From NCBI RefSeq assembly GCF_000317105.1, contig NC_019693.1:7544501-7608500 (forward strand): a DNA stretch of 64,000 nucleotides, written 5' to 3'. This stretch comes from Oscillatoria acuminata PCC 6304. GTDB taxonomy: Bacteria; Cyanobacteriota; Cyanobacteriia; Cyanobacteriales; Laspinemataceae. The position numbers and the translations under genes were made by a program. This document shows, piece after piece, positions 25,189-33,656 of the stretch; the first letter of the stretch is position 1; every line of letters begins with the position of its first letter. Under the pieces are notes generated by a model. It saw nothing but the letters and a program-made list of their open reading frames with translations, was not told where the DNA came from and did not search any database.

Positions 25189-26613
25189 ATGCCTAAAACA
25201 ATCGTCATTGATCCAGTCACTCGCATCGAAGGTCATGCTAAAATCTCCGTCTATTTAGACGATGCCGGAGAAGTCGAAGATGCCCGCTTCCATGTCGTCG
25301 AATTTCGCGGATTTGAAAAATTTTGCGAAGGTCGTCCCATGTGGGAAATGGCCGGAATTACGGCTAGAATTTGCGGAATTTGTCCCGTTTCCCACCTCCT
25401 CGCCTCGGCCAAAACAGGGGATAAAATTCAAGCAGTCAAAATCCCCCCTGCCGGTGAAAAATTGCGCCGCATGATGAATTTGGCCCAGATTACTCAGTCT
25501 CATGCCTTGAGTTTCTTCCATCTGAGTAGTCCAGATTTTCTATTAGGATGGGATAGCGACCCGGCGAAACGAAATGTTTTTGGATTGATTGCGGCAGACC
25601 CGGATTTAGCTAGAAGTGGGATTCGCTTACGGCAATTTGGACAAAAGATAATTGAACTATTAGGGGCGAAAAAGATTCACCCGTCTTGGGCGGTTCCCGG
25701 TGGGGTGCGATCGCCCTTGTCCGAAGAAAGTTGCACCTGGATTCGCGATCGCCTCCCAGAATCCCGGCAAACCATCGAAATGGCCCTGGGTCTATTTAAA
25801 ACCCTCCTAGACCGCTTTTCCACCGAAGTCGAAACCTTTGGCAAATTCCCTTCCTTATTTATGGGATTAGTGGGCAAAGATGGACTCTGGGAACATTACG
25901 ATGGACATATCCGATTTACCGATAGTGATGGCAATATTGTCGCGGACAATCTCAGTGAAGATGACTATGAATCCTACCTCGGTGAAGCAGTTGAGTCCTG
26001 GTCTTATCTGAAATTTCCCTATTATAAACCCTTGGGATATCCCAATGGAATCTATCGCGTGGGACCGTTAGCGAGGGTGAATATCTGTAGTCGGATGGGG
26101 ACAGAAGCTGCGGATAGAGAGTTGCTAGAATTTCGCGATCGGGCCGGTGGAGTTGCCACCTCTTCCTTCTACTATCATTATGCCCGATTAATTGAAATTC
26201 TCTGTGCCATTGAACATATCGAACAATTGGTCAATGACCCGGATGTTGTTTCCCCCCGAACTCGCGCCACTGCTGGGATTAATAACCTAGAAGGTGTTGG
26301 GGTGAGTGAGGCCCCTCGGGGTACTTTATTCCATCATTATAAGGTGGATGAAAATGGGTTAATTAAGAAAGTGAACCTGATTATTGCTACGGGACAAAAC
26401 AACCTGGCAATGAACAAAACGGTGACGCAAATTGCTCAACATTTTATTCATGGGAATGAGATTCAAGAAGGAATGTTAAACCGAGTTGAGGCAGGGATTC
26501 GCGCCTTTGACCCTTGTCTGAGTTGTTCCACCCATGCAGCGGGTCAAATGCCGTTGCATATTGAATTAATTGATGCCAAGGGGACGGTTGTTAATGAGGT
26601 TTATCGGCATTAA
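25189..26613 (+). CDS. hoxH: Bidirectional NiFe hydrogenase, large subunit HoxH
   Basis: A 474-residue catalytic subunit. The NiFe ligands are C62 and C65 in [10 protein letters not shown] and C443 and C446 in DPCLSCSTH. After H449 a 25-residue C-terminal peptide ([15 protein letters not shown] and onward) remains, to be removed by the HoxW endopeptidase after nickel insertion. The enzyme reversibly converts protons and hydrogen with NAD(P)H or ferredoxin partners through HoxEFU. An 18-bp perfect hairpin follows 24 bp after the stop, before the signalling trio. Confidence 0.97.
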   Translation: MPKTIVIDPVTRIEGHAKISVYLDDAGEVEDARFHVVEFRGFEKFCEGRPMWEMAGITARICGICPVSHLLASAKTGDKIQAVKIPPAGEKLRRMMNLAQITQSHALSFFHLSSPDFLLGWDSDPAKRNVFGLIAADPDLARSGIRLRQFGQKIIELLGAKKIHPSWAVPGGVRSPLSEESCTWIRDRLPESRQTIEMALGLFKTLLDRFSTEVETFGKFPSLFMGLVGKDGLWEHYDGHIRFTDSDGNIVADNLSEDDYESYLGEAVESWSYLKFPYYKPLGYPNGIYRVGPLARVNICSRMGTEAADRELLEFRDRAGGVATSSFYYHYARLIEILCAIEHIEQLVNDPDVVSPRTRATAGINNLEGVGVSEAPRGTLFHHYKVDENGLIKKVNLIIATGQNNLAMNKTVTQIAQHFIHGNEIQEGMLNRVEAGIRAFDPCLSCSTHAAGQMPLHIELIDAKGTVVNEVYRH

Positions 26614-26637
26614 AAGAAGTCGGAGGGAGACCTAACC

Positions 26638-26676
26638 CTCCGGTCCCCTCCCCTTGGCAAGGGGAGGGGACCGGAG
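26638..26676 (+). repeat. Long perfect hairpin between hoxH and the signalling trio
   Basis: An 18-bp perfect stem (CTCCGGTCCCCTCCCCTT at 26638-26655 with AAGGGGAGGGGACCGGAG at 26659-26676) and a 3-nt loop. No T-run follows, so it is not a classical terminator. It may block RNA decay and set different levels for hoxEFUYH and the downstream genes. Related C/G-rich repeats occur at about 37291-37400. Confidence 0.85.
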
Positions 26677-26750
26677 GTTCTGAAATTTCAGGTTTTTAAA
26701 AGCAGGATTAGGGCCAACTCGGTTAAGAGATAACCGAAGCGGGAGATATC

Positions 26751-27017
26751 ATGACGAAAGAAAATCTCTATTTATGTATGGGTTCTGCTTGTCATCAACT
26801 GGGAGTTTATGAGGTTTTACCTCAACTCCAGGAGTTGATTACTCGCTATGACCTAGAGGACAAAATCGAACTGAAAGGGTCGTTTTGCCTAGAGACTTGC
26901 AGTGTGGGAATTGTGATGAAATTTAAGGAGAAGGTGTTCACCAAAATTAATCCAGAGAATATCGAGACCAAATTCCAAGAAGAAATTTTACCCAGTATTT
27001 TAGCAGTGGTTCAATAG
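26751..27017 (+). CDS. Thioredoxin-like [2Fe-2S] ferredoxin
   Basis: An 88-residue protein with the C-x4-C and C-x3-C pattern of thioredoxin-fold [2Fe-2S] proteins: C9 and C14 (LCMGSACHQLG), C46 and C50 (FCLETCSVG). It is about half the size of HoxE and lacks its helical N-terminal domain, so it is a free-standing electron carrier or redox sensor rather than a duplicate HoxE. Two bases separate its stop from the PAS gene. From memory, the same small protein followed by PAS and SpoIIE-type genes is found beside multimeric [FeFe] hydrogenases in Firmicutes. It would be a natural donor or acceptor of redox state to the PAS protein. Confidence 0.85.
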   Translation: MTKENLYLCMGSACHQLGVYEVLPQLQELITRYDLEDKIELKGSFCLETCSVGIVMKFKEKVFTKINPENIETKFQEEILPSILAVVQ

Positions 27018-27019
27018 CA

Positions 27020-27526
27020 ATGGTAACTAACGAAAAGACCTTGTGGGAACTCCTGTGGGAGTATGATCCAAATGGATTGATTGTGGTGAATGAAGATATG
27101 ACGATCGCCGTTGTCAATCCAGCATTTTGCAAAATGTTTAAAATAACGGCAGATGAAATGGTGGGAAAACCAGCAGTGGCGTTGTTGGGAACCGTGGATG
27201 AGTTTCAGCGAGTTTGGGAAAAGAATGAAGTAATTCGGGGGAAAGAGAAAGAATATCCCAAGTACGACCTCTATGTGCGTCAGGTCATGTTTTCGATTCG
27301 GGATCAGAATGCGATCGCCTGCATTATGGTGGATATTACCGATGAGTGGCAACGGAAGAAAGAGTTACTGGAACTGAAGCGAGAAACCGTTGCCAAAGTG
27401 AATGAAGTGGTGGACAACCAGATGAAAGTTGCCCAAGAAATTGCCGGGTTGCTGGGAGAAACCACAGCGGAAACCAAAGTCAGTTTATTGAAAATTCTGA
27501 AACTGGTTGAGGGGGAAACGCTGTAA
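27020..27526 (+). CDS. PAS-domain protein of the hydrogenase cluster
   Basis: A 168-residue protein. Residues about 8-105 form a PAS domain (YDPNGLIVVNEDMTIAVVN, then PAFCKMFKITADEMVGKPAV), with a single Cys at about residue 37 that could ligate a cluster or flavin. Residues 110-168 are a helical tail (WQRKKELLELKRETVAKVN, then QMKVAQEIAGLLGETTAETK) that may form a coiled coil. There is no kinase or output domain. One base separates its stop from the SpoIIE-like phosphatase start, so the two are translationally linked. It probably senses redox or a ligand and controls the phosphatase; this is inferred from order. Confidence 0.82.
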   Translation: MVTNEKTLWELLWEYDPNGLIVVNEDMTIAVVNPAFCKMFKITADEMVGKPAVALLGTVDEFQRVWEKNEVIRGKEKEYPKYDLYVRQVMFSIRDQNAIACIMVDITDEWQRKKELLELKRETVAKVNEVVDNQMKVAQEIAGLLGETTAETKVSLLKILKLVEGETL

Positions 27527-27527
27527 T

Positions 27528-28688
27528 ATGGATAGTTTCTTAGATATCTTTGATTTAAGTTTAAATAAAAAAGGGGAAGAACTCTGTGGCGATCGCGTCC
27601 GGTTTCGCAAGACTCCAGATAAAACCACCATTGTCCTTTCCGATGGATTAGGCAGTGGGGTGAAAGCGAATATTCTGGCGACCCTCACCACGGAAATTCT
27701 CATTTCTATGCTGAATGAGGATGTCCCCTTAGAGGAAGTAATTAAAACCGTTATCGGGACTTTACCGATTTGTCAAGTTAGAAAGATTGCCTACGCTACC
27801 TTTACCATTTTACAAATCGATAACCATACGGACCTGTTTAAAGTTATCAATTTTGACAATCCGCCTCCCTTGTATTTTGACCAAGGCAAACTGGTGAAGT
27901 TAGAGGGGAAAACCGAGAAGATTTTAGAGAAAAAAATTACCGTTTATGAAGGACGTCTCAAAGAAGGAGATTTTTTAGGTTGTATGAGTGATGGCGTCCT
28001 CTATGCCGGTTTAGGGGTGGCCTTAAATTTTGGGTGGGGATGGGATAATGTTGCCCAATATATTGAAGGACTCTTTCTGACTCAGACCCGAAATGCTAGA
28101 CGGATTGTCCAAAAAACCATCGCTGAAACCCATTCGCTTTATGGAGGAAAAATAGGGGATGATGCTACCTTTGTTGGGGTGTATGTTCGCCAACGTAATC
28201 CGTTAATGATTTTCACGGGTCCTCCTTTAGATAATAGTCATGACCAGCAGTATGTGGAACGCTTGTTAACCTTTGAAGGGCGAAAAGTGGTCTGTGGGGG
28301 AACGACGGGAAATATTGTTGCCAAATATCTGGGAGAAACCATTGAAATGGATATTTCAACCATGCGGCGGGATTTGCCACCCATTGGTAAATTAAGTGCA
28401 ATTGATTTAGTCACAGAAGGGATTTTAACTTTGTCCAAATGTCTGGAAGTTTTGAAAAATTGCAACTGTGATATTACCCGCTTACCCTCAGACCAAAATG
28501 GATCCGTGTTGTTAGCAAAAGAAATTTTACAAGCAGACTCTATTTTATTTATGGTAGGCCAAAAAATTAATGAATTTTATCAAAATCCCTTGCTGCCGAA
28601 AAATATTTCAATTCGCCGCAGTTTAGTGGAGGAAGTGGTTAAATTTTTAAGAGACAAACAGAAAGAAGTTACGTTAGAATATTGTTAG
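27528..28688 (+). CDS. SpoIIE-type PP2C protein phosphatase
   Basis: A 386-residue protein. The PP2C/SpoIIE catalytic part (about residues 1-225) shows the metal-binding motifs TTIVLSDGLGSGVKANILAT (Asp near residue 35), FLGCMSDGVLYAG and GGKIGDDATFVGVYV. The C-terminal 160 residues (from MIFTGPPLDNSHDQQYVERL) are unassigned and include cysteines in KVVCGGTTG and LKNCNCD. The ATG at 27528 was chosen because it follows the PAS stop by one base. SpoIIE-type phosphatases usually act on phosphorylated anti-sigma-factor antagonists; no such partner or kinase is in the window, so the target is unknown. Confidence 0.85.
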   Translation: MDSFLDIFDLSLNKKGEELCGDRVRFRKTPDKTTIVLSDGLGSGVKANILATLTTEILISMLNEDVPLEEVIKTVIGTLPICQVRKIAYATFTILQIDNHTDLFKVINFDNPPPLYFDQGKLVKLEGKTEKILEKKITVYEGRLKEGDFLGCMSDGVLYAGLGVALNFGWGWDNVAQYIEGLFLTQTRNARRIVQKTIAETHSLYGGKIGDDATFVGVYVRQRNPLMIFTGPPLDNSHDQQYVERLLTFEGRKVVCGGTTGNIVAKYLGETIEMDISTMRRDLPPIGKLSAIDLVTEGILTLSKCLEVLKNCNCDITRLPSDQNGSVLLAKEILQADSILFMVGQKINEFYQNPLLPKNISIRRSLVEEVVKFLRDKQKEVTLEYC

Positions 28689-28705
28689 AGAATCAAAGTA
28701 AGAAA

Positions 28706-29260
28706 ATGCTGTCAATCCAACAGGAGTCCCCGGCAATTCTGGCGATCGGATATGGAAATGACCTGCGTCGCGATGACGGCGTAGGACAACGGGTGGCGGA
28801 GGAAGTGGCATCGTGGGGATTACCCAAGGTGCGATCGCTGTCTCAACACCAACTCACCCCAGAATTGGCCGAACCTCTGTCTGAGGTAGATTTGGCCATC
28901 TTTATCGATGCCTATCCTGCCACGGAGGAACAAGGACTACAAGTGGTCAAACTCGACGGCGATGATTCCATGTCTCCTCAGAGTTTAGGTCATAGTAGCG
29001 ACCCGTCCTCCCTGCTGATTCTCGCTAAAACCCTCTATGGCAAGTCTCCTCAAGGGTGGTTAGTGGCAATTCCAGGGATGGATTTCGAGTTTGGGGAGAC
29101 GTTTTCTGCGATGACGGAACAAGGAATGGCAGAGGCATTAGTGGCGATCGCGGAGTTGATTGAAACTGGGGTGAAAGATGGGGGAGAATTGGGAGATGGG
29201 GGAGAATTGGGAGATGGGGGAGAATTGGGAAATGGGGGAGATGGGGAGGAGTATAGATAA
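28706..29260 (+). CDS. hoxW: Hydrogenase maturation endopeptidase HoxW
   Basis: A 184-residue nickel-dependent protease that trims the HoxH C-terminus. The motif AIGYGNDLRRDDGVGQRVAE is at the N-terminus; IFIDAYPA holds the second Asp and SQHQLTPELA the His. The C-terminus is unusual: after residue 155 there are three copies of the hexapeptide DGGELG, then GGDGEEYR, encoded by an 18-bp tandem repeat (about 29178-29235). Typical HoxW proteins end before this, so the tail is an acquired low-complexity extension. ATG 28706 is preferred; a TTG at 28682 overlaps the phosphatase stop. Confidence 0.9.
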   Translation: MLSIQQESPAILAIGYGNDLRRDDGVGQRVAEEVASWGLPKVRSLSQHQLTPELAEPLSEVDLAIFIDAYPATEEQGLQVVKLDGDDSMSPQSLGHSSDPSSLLILAKTLYGKSPQGWLVAIPGMDFEFGETFSAMTEQGMAEALVAIAELIETGVKDGGELGDGGELGDGGELGNGGDGEEYR

Positions 29261-29271
29261 CTCAGAATATT

Positions 29272-29613
29272 ATGCATGAAGTTAGTTTGATGGAAAATAC
29301 TTTGAATATTGCTTTAGATTGTGCTTCGGCACAAAATGCCAGCAAAATTCATCGCCTGAAAATGCGAGTGGGGGACTTGTCGGGAGTGGTTCCAGATGCG
29401 TTAGAATTTGCCTTTGATGTGGTGACCCGAGGGACGATCGCAGAAGGGGCAAAATTTGAAATCGAACGAGTCCCGGTGGTTTGTCATTGTTCCACCTGCG
29501 ATCGCAACTTTGAACCCATTGATTTGTTTTATGAATGTCCCCATTGTCATCAACTTACCTATCAGATCCAAAGCGGACAAGAAATCGAGTTAACATCCTT
29601 GGAGGTTTCATAA
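29272..29613 (+). CDS. hypA: Hydrogenase nickel incorporation protein HypA
   Basis: A 113-residue nickel metallochaperone. Nickel is bound by the N-terminal amine and His2 (MHEVSLMENTL), and zinc by two CxxC pairs in VVCHCSTCDRNF and YECPHCHQLTY. Length is normal. It lies 11 bp after hoxW and 3 bp before hypB, so hoxW-hypA-hypB form a tight unit with the signalling trio. Confidence 0.95.
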   Translation: MHEVSLMENTLNIALDCASAQNASKIHRLKMRVGDLSGVVPDALEFAFDVVTRGTIAEGAKFEIERVPVVCHCSTCDRNFEPIDLFYECPHCHQLTYQIQSGQEIELTSLEVS

Positions 29614-29616
29614 CTG

Positions 29617-30435
29617 ATGTGTACTAATTGCGGATGCAGCGTCGTCGGAGAAGTCGGAATTCATACTCACAGTCATGAAAATGGCCATAGTCACAGTCAT
29701 GAAAATGGCCATACTCACAGTCATGAAAATGGCCATCACCATCACCATCATCATGATGAACCCCATCAAACCATTGCAGTGGGTCAAGCAGTTTTAGCCA
29801 AAAATGACCGCCTTGCCGAACGAAATCGTGGCTATTTTATGGCTAAAAATTTGCTGGTTTTGAATGTGCTTTCTTCTCCGGGTTCTGGGAAAACCGCCTT
29901 CTTAGAACGTATGGTTCAGGATATCGGCAGTCGCATTCCCACCGGCATCATTGTCGGAGACTTAGAAACCGATAACGATGCTATTCGACTCAGCAATAGT
30001 GGGGCAGCAGCAGTCCAAATTACCACGGGAACTGTCTGCCATTTGGAATCGGATATGGTGTTGAAAGCGGCCCAACAGCTTAATTTAGATGCCTTAGATG
30101 TATTAGTGATTGAAAATGTGGGCAATTTAGTTTGTCCTGCTGCTTATGATTTAGGGGAAGATTTGCGCCTGGTGTTGTTGTCAGTGACGGAAGGGGAAGA
30201 CAAACCCTTGAAATATCCGACCATGTTTAAATCCGCGCAAGTGGTGATTATTAGTAAAGTGGACATTGCCGAAGCGGTGGAGTTTGACCGGGAGAAGGCG
30301 TTAGAGAATATTAGAAAAATAGCCCCGCAAGCGGCAATTTTTGAAGTATCTGCCCGCAAAGGACAAGGAATGGCAGAGTGGTATGGATATTTAGAACAGC
30401 ATTTAAAGAAGTCGCCAGTCAGTGCAGTTTCATGA
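29617..30435 (+). CDS. hypB: Hydrogenase nickel incorporation GTPase HypB
   Basis: A 272-residue GTPase. It starts with a CxxCGC motif ([11 protein letters not shown]), followed by a His-rich nickel-storage segment (residues about 17-52) made of tandem HSHENGH units and a run of seven His. The G-domain has the P-loop [26 protein letters not shown] and the ISKVD guanine-binding motif. With HypA it delivers nickel to pro-HoxH. A palindromic repeat follows the stop. Confidence 0.95.
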   Translation: MCTNCGCSVVGEVGIHTHSHENGHSHSHENGHTHSHENGHHHHHHHDEPHQTIAVGQAVLAKNDRLAERNRGYFMAKNLLVLNVLSSPGSGKTAFLERMVQDIGSRIPTGIIVGDLETDNDAIRLSNSGAAAVQITTGTVCHLESDMVLKAAQQLNLDALDVLVIENVGNLVCPAAYDLGEDLRLVLLSVTEGEDKPLKYPTMFKSAQVVIISKVDIAEAVEFDREKALENIRKIAPQAAIFEVSARKGQGMAEWYGYLEQHLKKSPVSAVS

Positions 30436-30444
30436 GTTCTACAA

Positions 30445-30478
30445 GTTCGTAGTAACGCATGAAAGCGTTACTACGAAC
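30445..30478. repeat. GTTCGTAGTAACG palindromic repeat
   Basis: Perfect 14-bp arms (GTTCGTAGTAACGC at 30445-30458, GCGTTACTACGAAC at 30465-30478) between hypB and hypF. Relatives with AACGACT/AGTCGTT centres lie at 20796-20821 and 37449-37474, both in hydrogen or fermentation gene spacers. Confidence 0.8.
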
Positions 30479-30492
30479 AGGGGGAAGTGTTT

Positions 30493-32835
30493 ATGAATTT
30501 ATTATTGAAGTCTCCTATTGTTATGCATAACTTAACTCGCCTCTCCATCACTGTTCGGGGGGCGGTACAGGGGGTGGGATTTCGTCCTTTTATTTATCGA
30601 CTCGCTACCGAACTGCAACTGAACGGATGGGTGAATAATTCTGCCGAGGGAGTGTTTATTGAAGTAGAAGGGTCACGGGAACAATTAGAAACTTTCTTAC
30701 TGCGATTGGAACGGGAAAAACCGGCAATTTCCTTTATTCAATCCCTGGAATCCACTTGGTTAGAACCTGTGGGGTTTACGGAGTTTGAAATTCGTCCCAG
30801 TGTGGCGGGGAAAAAAACTGCGGTGGTGTTGCCGGATATTGCCACTTGTCCTGATTGTTTACAGGAGATTTTTGATTTCCAAAATCGTCGCTATGGTTAT
30901 CCCTTTACCAATTGCACCAACTGCGGTCCTCGTTATACGATTATTCGGGGATTACCTTACGATCGCGCCAATACTTCGATGCAGGGATTTCAAATGTGTC
31001 CCGACTGTCAGGCAGAATATGACAATCCCTTAAATCGGCGGTTTCACGCCCAACCGAATGCTTGTCCCAACTGTGGTCCGCAGGTGGAATTTTGGACGGG
31101 GTTGGACACGGTGTTGGCAAGAGGCGATCGCGCTTTAGAAACAGCAATTTCTCTAATAAATCTGGGTCAAATTTTGGCCGTTAAGGGATTGGGGGGATTT
31201 CATCTAATTGTAGATGCGGGAAACTCGGCAGCAGTTCGTCATTTGCGCCACTGTAAGCGGCGGGAAGAAAAACCCTTTGCGGTGATGTATCCCTCCTTGG
31301 AACAAGTTCGCCAAGATTGTCAGGTGACGGCGATTGAAGAGAGACTGTTGCGATCGCCGGAATGTCCGATTGTATTATTGCGGCGGTTGTCGGACTCGGA
31401 TACAAATATCGCCCCAGAAGTGGCCCCGGATAATCCCTATTTGGGGGTGATGTTGCCGTACACACCCTTACATCATCTGCTGTTGGCAGGGTTGGGGAAA
31501 CCTGTGGTGGCGACGAGTGGCAATCTCTCGGATGAACCAATTTGTATCGATGAACAGGAAGCGGGCGATTGCCTCAAAGACATTGCCGATGGGTTTTTGG
31601 TCCACAATCGCCCCATTGTTCGGGCGGTGGATGACTCGGTGGTGAGAGTAGTGGCAGGGCGAGAAATGGTGATGCGACGGGCCCGAGGGTATGCGCCTTT
31701 GCCCATTTCCCTGAAGGTGACTGCGGATTCTCCCCCCTCTCCTCCGCCCATTTTAGCGGTGGGTGCTCATTTGAAAAGTGCAGTCGCCATTGGGGTATTC
31801 CCCCAAATTTTTGTGAGTCAGCATCTTGGAGATTTAGAGACACCTCAAGCATTTCAGGCATTTCAGGAGGCAACTGCCAGTTTACAGCAACTATATGAAG
31901 CAACTCCGCAAGTTGTCGCCCGAGATGCCCATCCCAACTATCGTTCTACCCGCTTTGCTGAGGGATTAGAGTTGCCACAAATGGAGGTTCAGCATCATTA
32001 TGCCCATGTTCTCTCTTGTATGGCGGAAAATCAACTGTTAGAGGAAACAGTTCTGGGAGTCGCCTGGGATGGGACAGGATATGGATTGGATGGGACAATT
32101 TGGGGCGGTGAGTTTCTGCGGGTTTCTCCGACATCCTGGGACCGAGTGGCCCATTTTCGCACTTTTCCCCTGTTGGGAGGGGACAAGGCGGTGAAGGAAC
32201 CTCGCCGGGTGGCGTTGGGGTTGTTATATGAAGTGTTGGGCAGTCGCTTGTTTACCCCACAGATGAGTCAACAGTGTCAACATATCTTACAAGCGTTTAC
32301 CCCGTTGGAGTTGACCCTGCTGCGATCGATGTTAGAGAAACAGATTAATACTCCGATTACCTCTAGTGTGGGCCGGTTGTTTGATGGGGTGGCAGCGATC
32401 GCCGGGTTGAAATCTCAGATTAGTTTTGAAGGACAAGCGGCGACTGCCTTGGAATTTGCCCTAGAAGGTTGGACAACCCAGGAGAGTTATCCGTTACCCA
32501 TTCAGACGGGGGACGGGGTGGCGATCGCCGATTGGGAACCGACAATTTTAGCAATCTTAAGAGATGTAGGCAGTCGCGTCCCGATTGGGATAATTTCTGC
32601 TAAATTTCATAATACCTTAGTAGAATCTATCCTCACGGTTGCCCAATGGATCGGCGAGGAACGAATTGTCATCACTGGCGGTTGTTTTCAAAATGCCTAT
32701 TTAACGGAACGGGTGATTCGTCAGTTAAAATTAAAGGGGTTCCGTCCTTACTGGCATCAACGGATCCCGCCCAATGATGGGGGCATTGCCCTGGGGCAAG
32801 TGGTTGCCGCCTATCGAAATCTGAATCAGGAGTAA
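30493..32835 (+). CDS. hypF: Carbamoyltransferase HypF
   Basis: A 780-residue enzyme that converts carbamoyl phosphate to the thiocarbamate on HypE. Domains in order: acylphosphatase (VRGAVQGVGFRPFIYRLA, near residue 16), two Cys4 zinc fingers (CPDCLQEIF with CTNCGPRY, CPDCQAEY with CPNCGP), a YrdC-like domain (about residues 205-385; AVKGLGGFHLIVDA, VMLPYTPLHHLLL), and a Kae1-like C-terminal domain (HHYAHVLSCMAEN, GVAWDGTGYG, VITGGCFQNAYL). ATG 30493 is preferred because GGGGGA lies seven bases upstream; an internal ATG at 30523 is the alternative. Confidence 0.95.
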   Translation: MNLLLKSPIVMHNLTRLSITVRGAVQGVGFRPFIYRLATELQLNGWVNNSAEGVFIEVEGSREQLETFLLRLEREKPAISFIQSLESTWLEPVGFTEFEIRPSVAGKKTAVVLPDIATCPDCLQEIFDFQNRRYGYPFTNCTNCGPRYTIIRGLPYDRANTSMQGFQMCPDCQAEYDNPLNRRFHAQPNACPNCGPQVEFWTGLDTVLARGDRALETAISLINLGQILAVKGLGGFHLIVDAGNSAAVRHLRHCKRREEKPFAVMYPSLEQVRQDCQVTAIEERLLRSPECPIVLLRRLSDSDTNIAPEVAPDNPYLGVMLPYTPLHHLLLAGLGKPVVATSGNLSDEPICIDEQEAGDCLKDIADGFLVHNRPIVRAVDDSVVRVVAGREMVMRRARGYAPLPISLKVTADSPPSPPPILAVGAHLKSAVAIGVFPQIFVSQHLGDLETPQAFQAFQEATASLQQLYEATPQVVARDAHPNYRSTRFAEGLELPQMEVQHHYAHVLSCMAENQLLEETVLGVAWDGTGYGLDGTIWGGEFLRVSPTSWDRVAHFRTFPLLGGDKAVKEPRRVALGLLYEVLGSRLFTPQMSQQCQHILQAFTPLELTLLRSMLEKQINTPITSSVGRLFDGVAAIAGLKSQISFEGQAATALEFALEGWTTQESYPLPIQTGDGVAIADWEPTILAILRDVGSRVPIGIISAKFHNTLVESILTVAQWIGEERIVITGGCFQNAYLTERVIRQLKLKGFRPYWHQRIPPNDGGIALGQVVAAYRNLNQE

Positions 32836-32843
32836 TTGTCAGA

Positions 32844-33077
32844 ATGTGTTTAGCAATACCGGGCCAAATTATCAGTATTAGTGACGATGCCGAACCGTTG
32901 ATGCGATCGGGCAGAGTCAGTTTTGGCGGCGTGGTCAAAACCGTGAATCTCGCCTACGTTCCCGAGGCGCAAGTGGGTGATTATGCGATTATTCATGTGG
33001 GGTTTGCCTTGAGTATCATTGATGAGGACGAAGCGCAAGAAACTTTAGATTATTTTAAACAAATCCAAGAGGTCTAA
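32844..33077 (+). CDS. hypC: Hydrogenase assembly chaperone HypC
   Basis: A 77-residue HypC/HupF chaperone beginning MCLAIPGQIISI, with the essential N-terminal Cys2. It carries Fe(CN)2CO with HypD to pro-HoxH. It lies 8 bp after hypF. HypD, its partner and the usual next gene, is not found downstream or anywhere else in the window. A terminator follows. Confidence 0.95.
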   Translation: MCLAIPGQIISISDDAEPLMRSGRVSFGGVVKTVNLAYVPEAQVGDYAIIHVGFALSIIDEDEAQETLDYFKQIQEV

Positions 33078-33115
33078 TCCCTGCACTCCATTGGTCAAAG
33101 GATTTTTTAGAAAAA

Positions 33116-33144
33116 CCGCTACCGTCACCGGGGGCGTTTTTTTT
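33116..33144 (+). terminator. Terminator after hypC
   Basis: Imperfect hairpin CGCTACCG/CGGGGGCG with a 4-nt loop, followed by eight T (33137-33144). It closes the hox-hyp transcript 40 bp after the hypC stop. Confidence 0.65.
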
Positions 33145-33329
33145 GCTAAGTTATGTAACAATTTTAGCGTTTCCCAATCTTACCATAGTTCATGACTTTG
33201 CTGCTAAACTTTTAACAAAAATTTAGCAATCAAATCAAACAATCCCCCACCCCTCCCAACCCATTAACCACCAGAAAATTGCTTTAAAATTAACGGGGAA
33301 TATTTTTTCGGAAAAACTCTCCAGATTAT

Positions 33330-33350
33330 CATCTTGTAAGATGTTATAAT
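33330..33350 (+). promoter_or_regulatory. Candidate nifJ promoter with overlapping inverted repeat
   Basis: An extended -10 (TGTTATAAT, 33342-33350) directly follows, and partly overlaps, a perfect inverted repeat CATCTT-GT-AAGATG (33330-33343). It implies a leader of about 300 nt before the nifJ ATG. Confidence 0.5.
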
Positions 33351-33656
33351 CAAGAGGAGAAACAAAGCAACTGTCCGTTTTGAGGAGGGTTAAAGCCCAC
33401 TTAAGAAACATAAAAGTTGTAAAACAAAATAAAGTTATGAACCAGACGAATTAAACAAAACAAATGTTGTTTAACTGGACTGCTCCCCTTAAATAACGTC
33501 TCAAAAATTTCTGAAAGGATAAGGACACAAGAGGGAGTCATCAGGTTGCGGATTGACCCGAAAAATTCCACCGGATTCCTGGGAACCCTGCCCGGGCTAA
33601 TCCGGCCTATTTAGGCGCACAAAAGCTAAATCGTTGCTTCACAAAGGTTAAAAAAT
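33351..33656. other. Long nifJ leader region
   Basis: About 306 bp without a gene. It contains a second inverted repeat, TTAAACAA (33451-33458) and TTGTTTAA (33467-33474) with an 8-bp spacer, and a purine-rich AGGATAAGGACACAAGAGG stretch. No known riboswitch was recognised. Confidence 0.5.
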
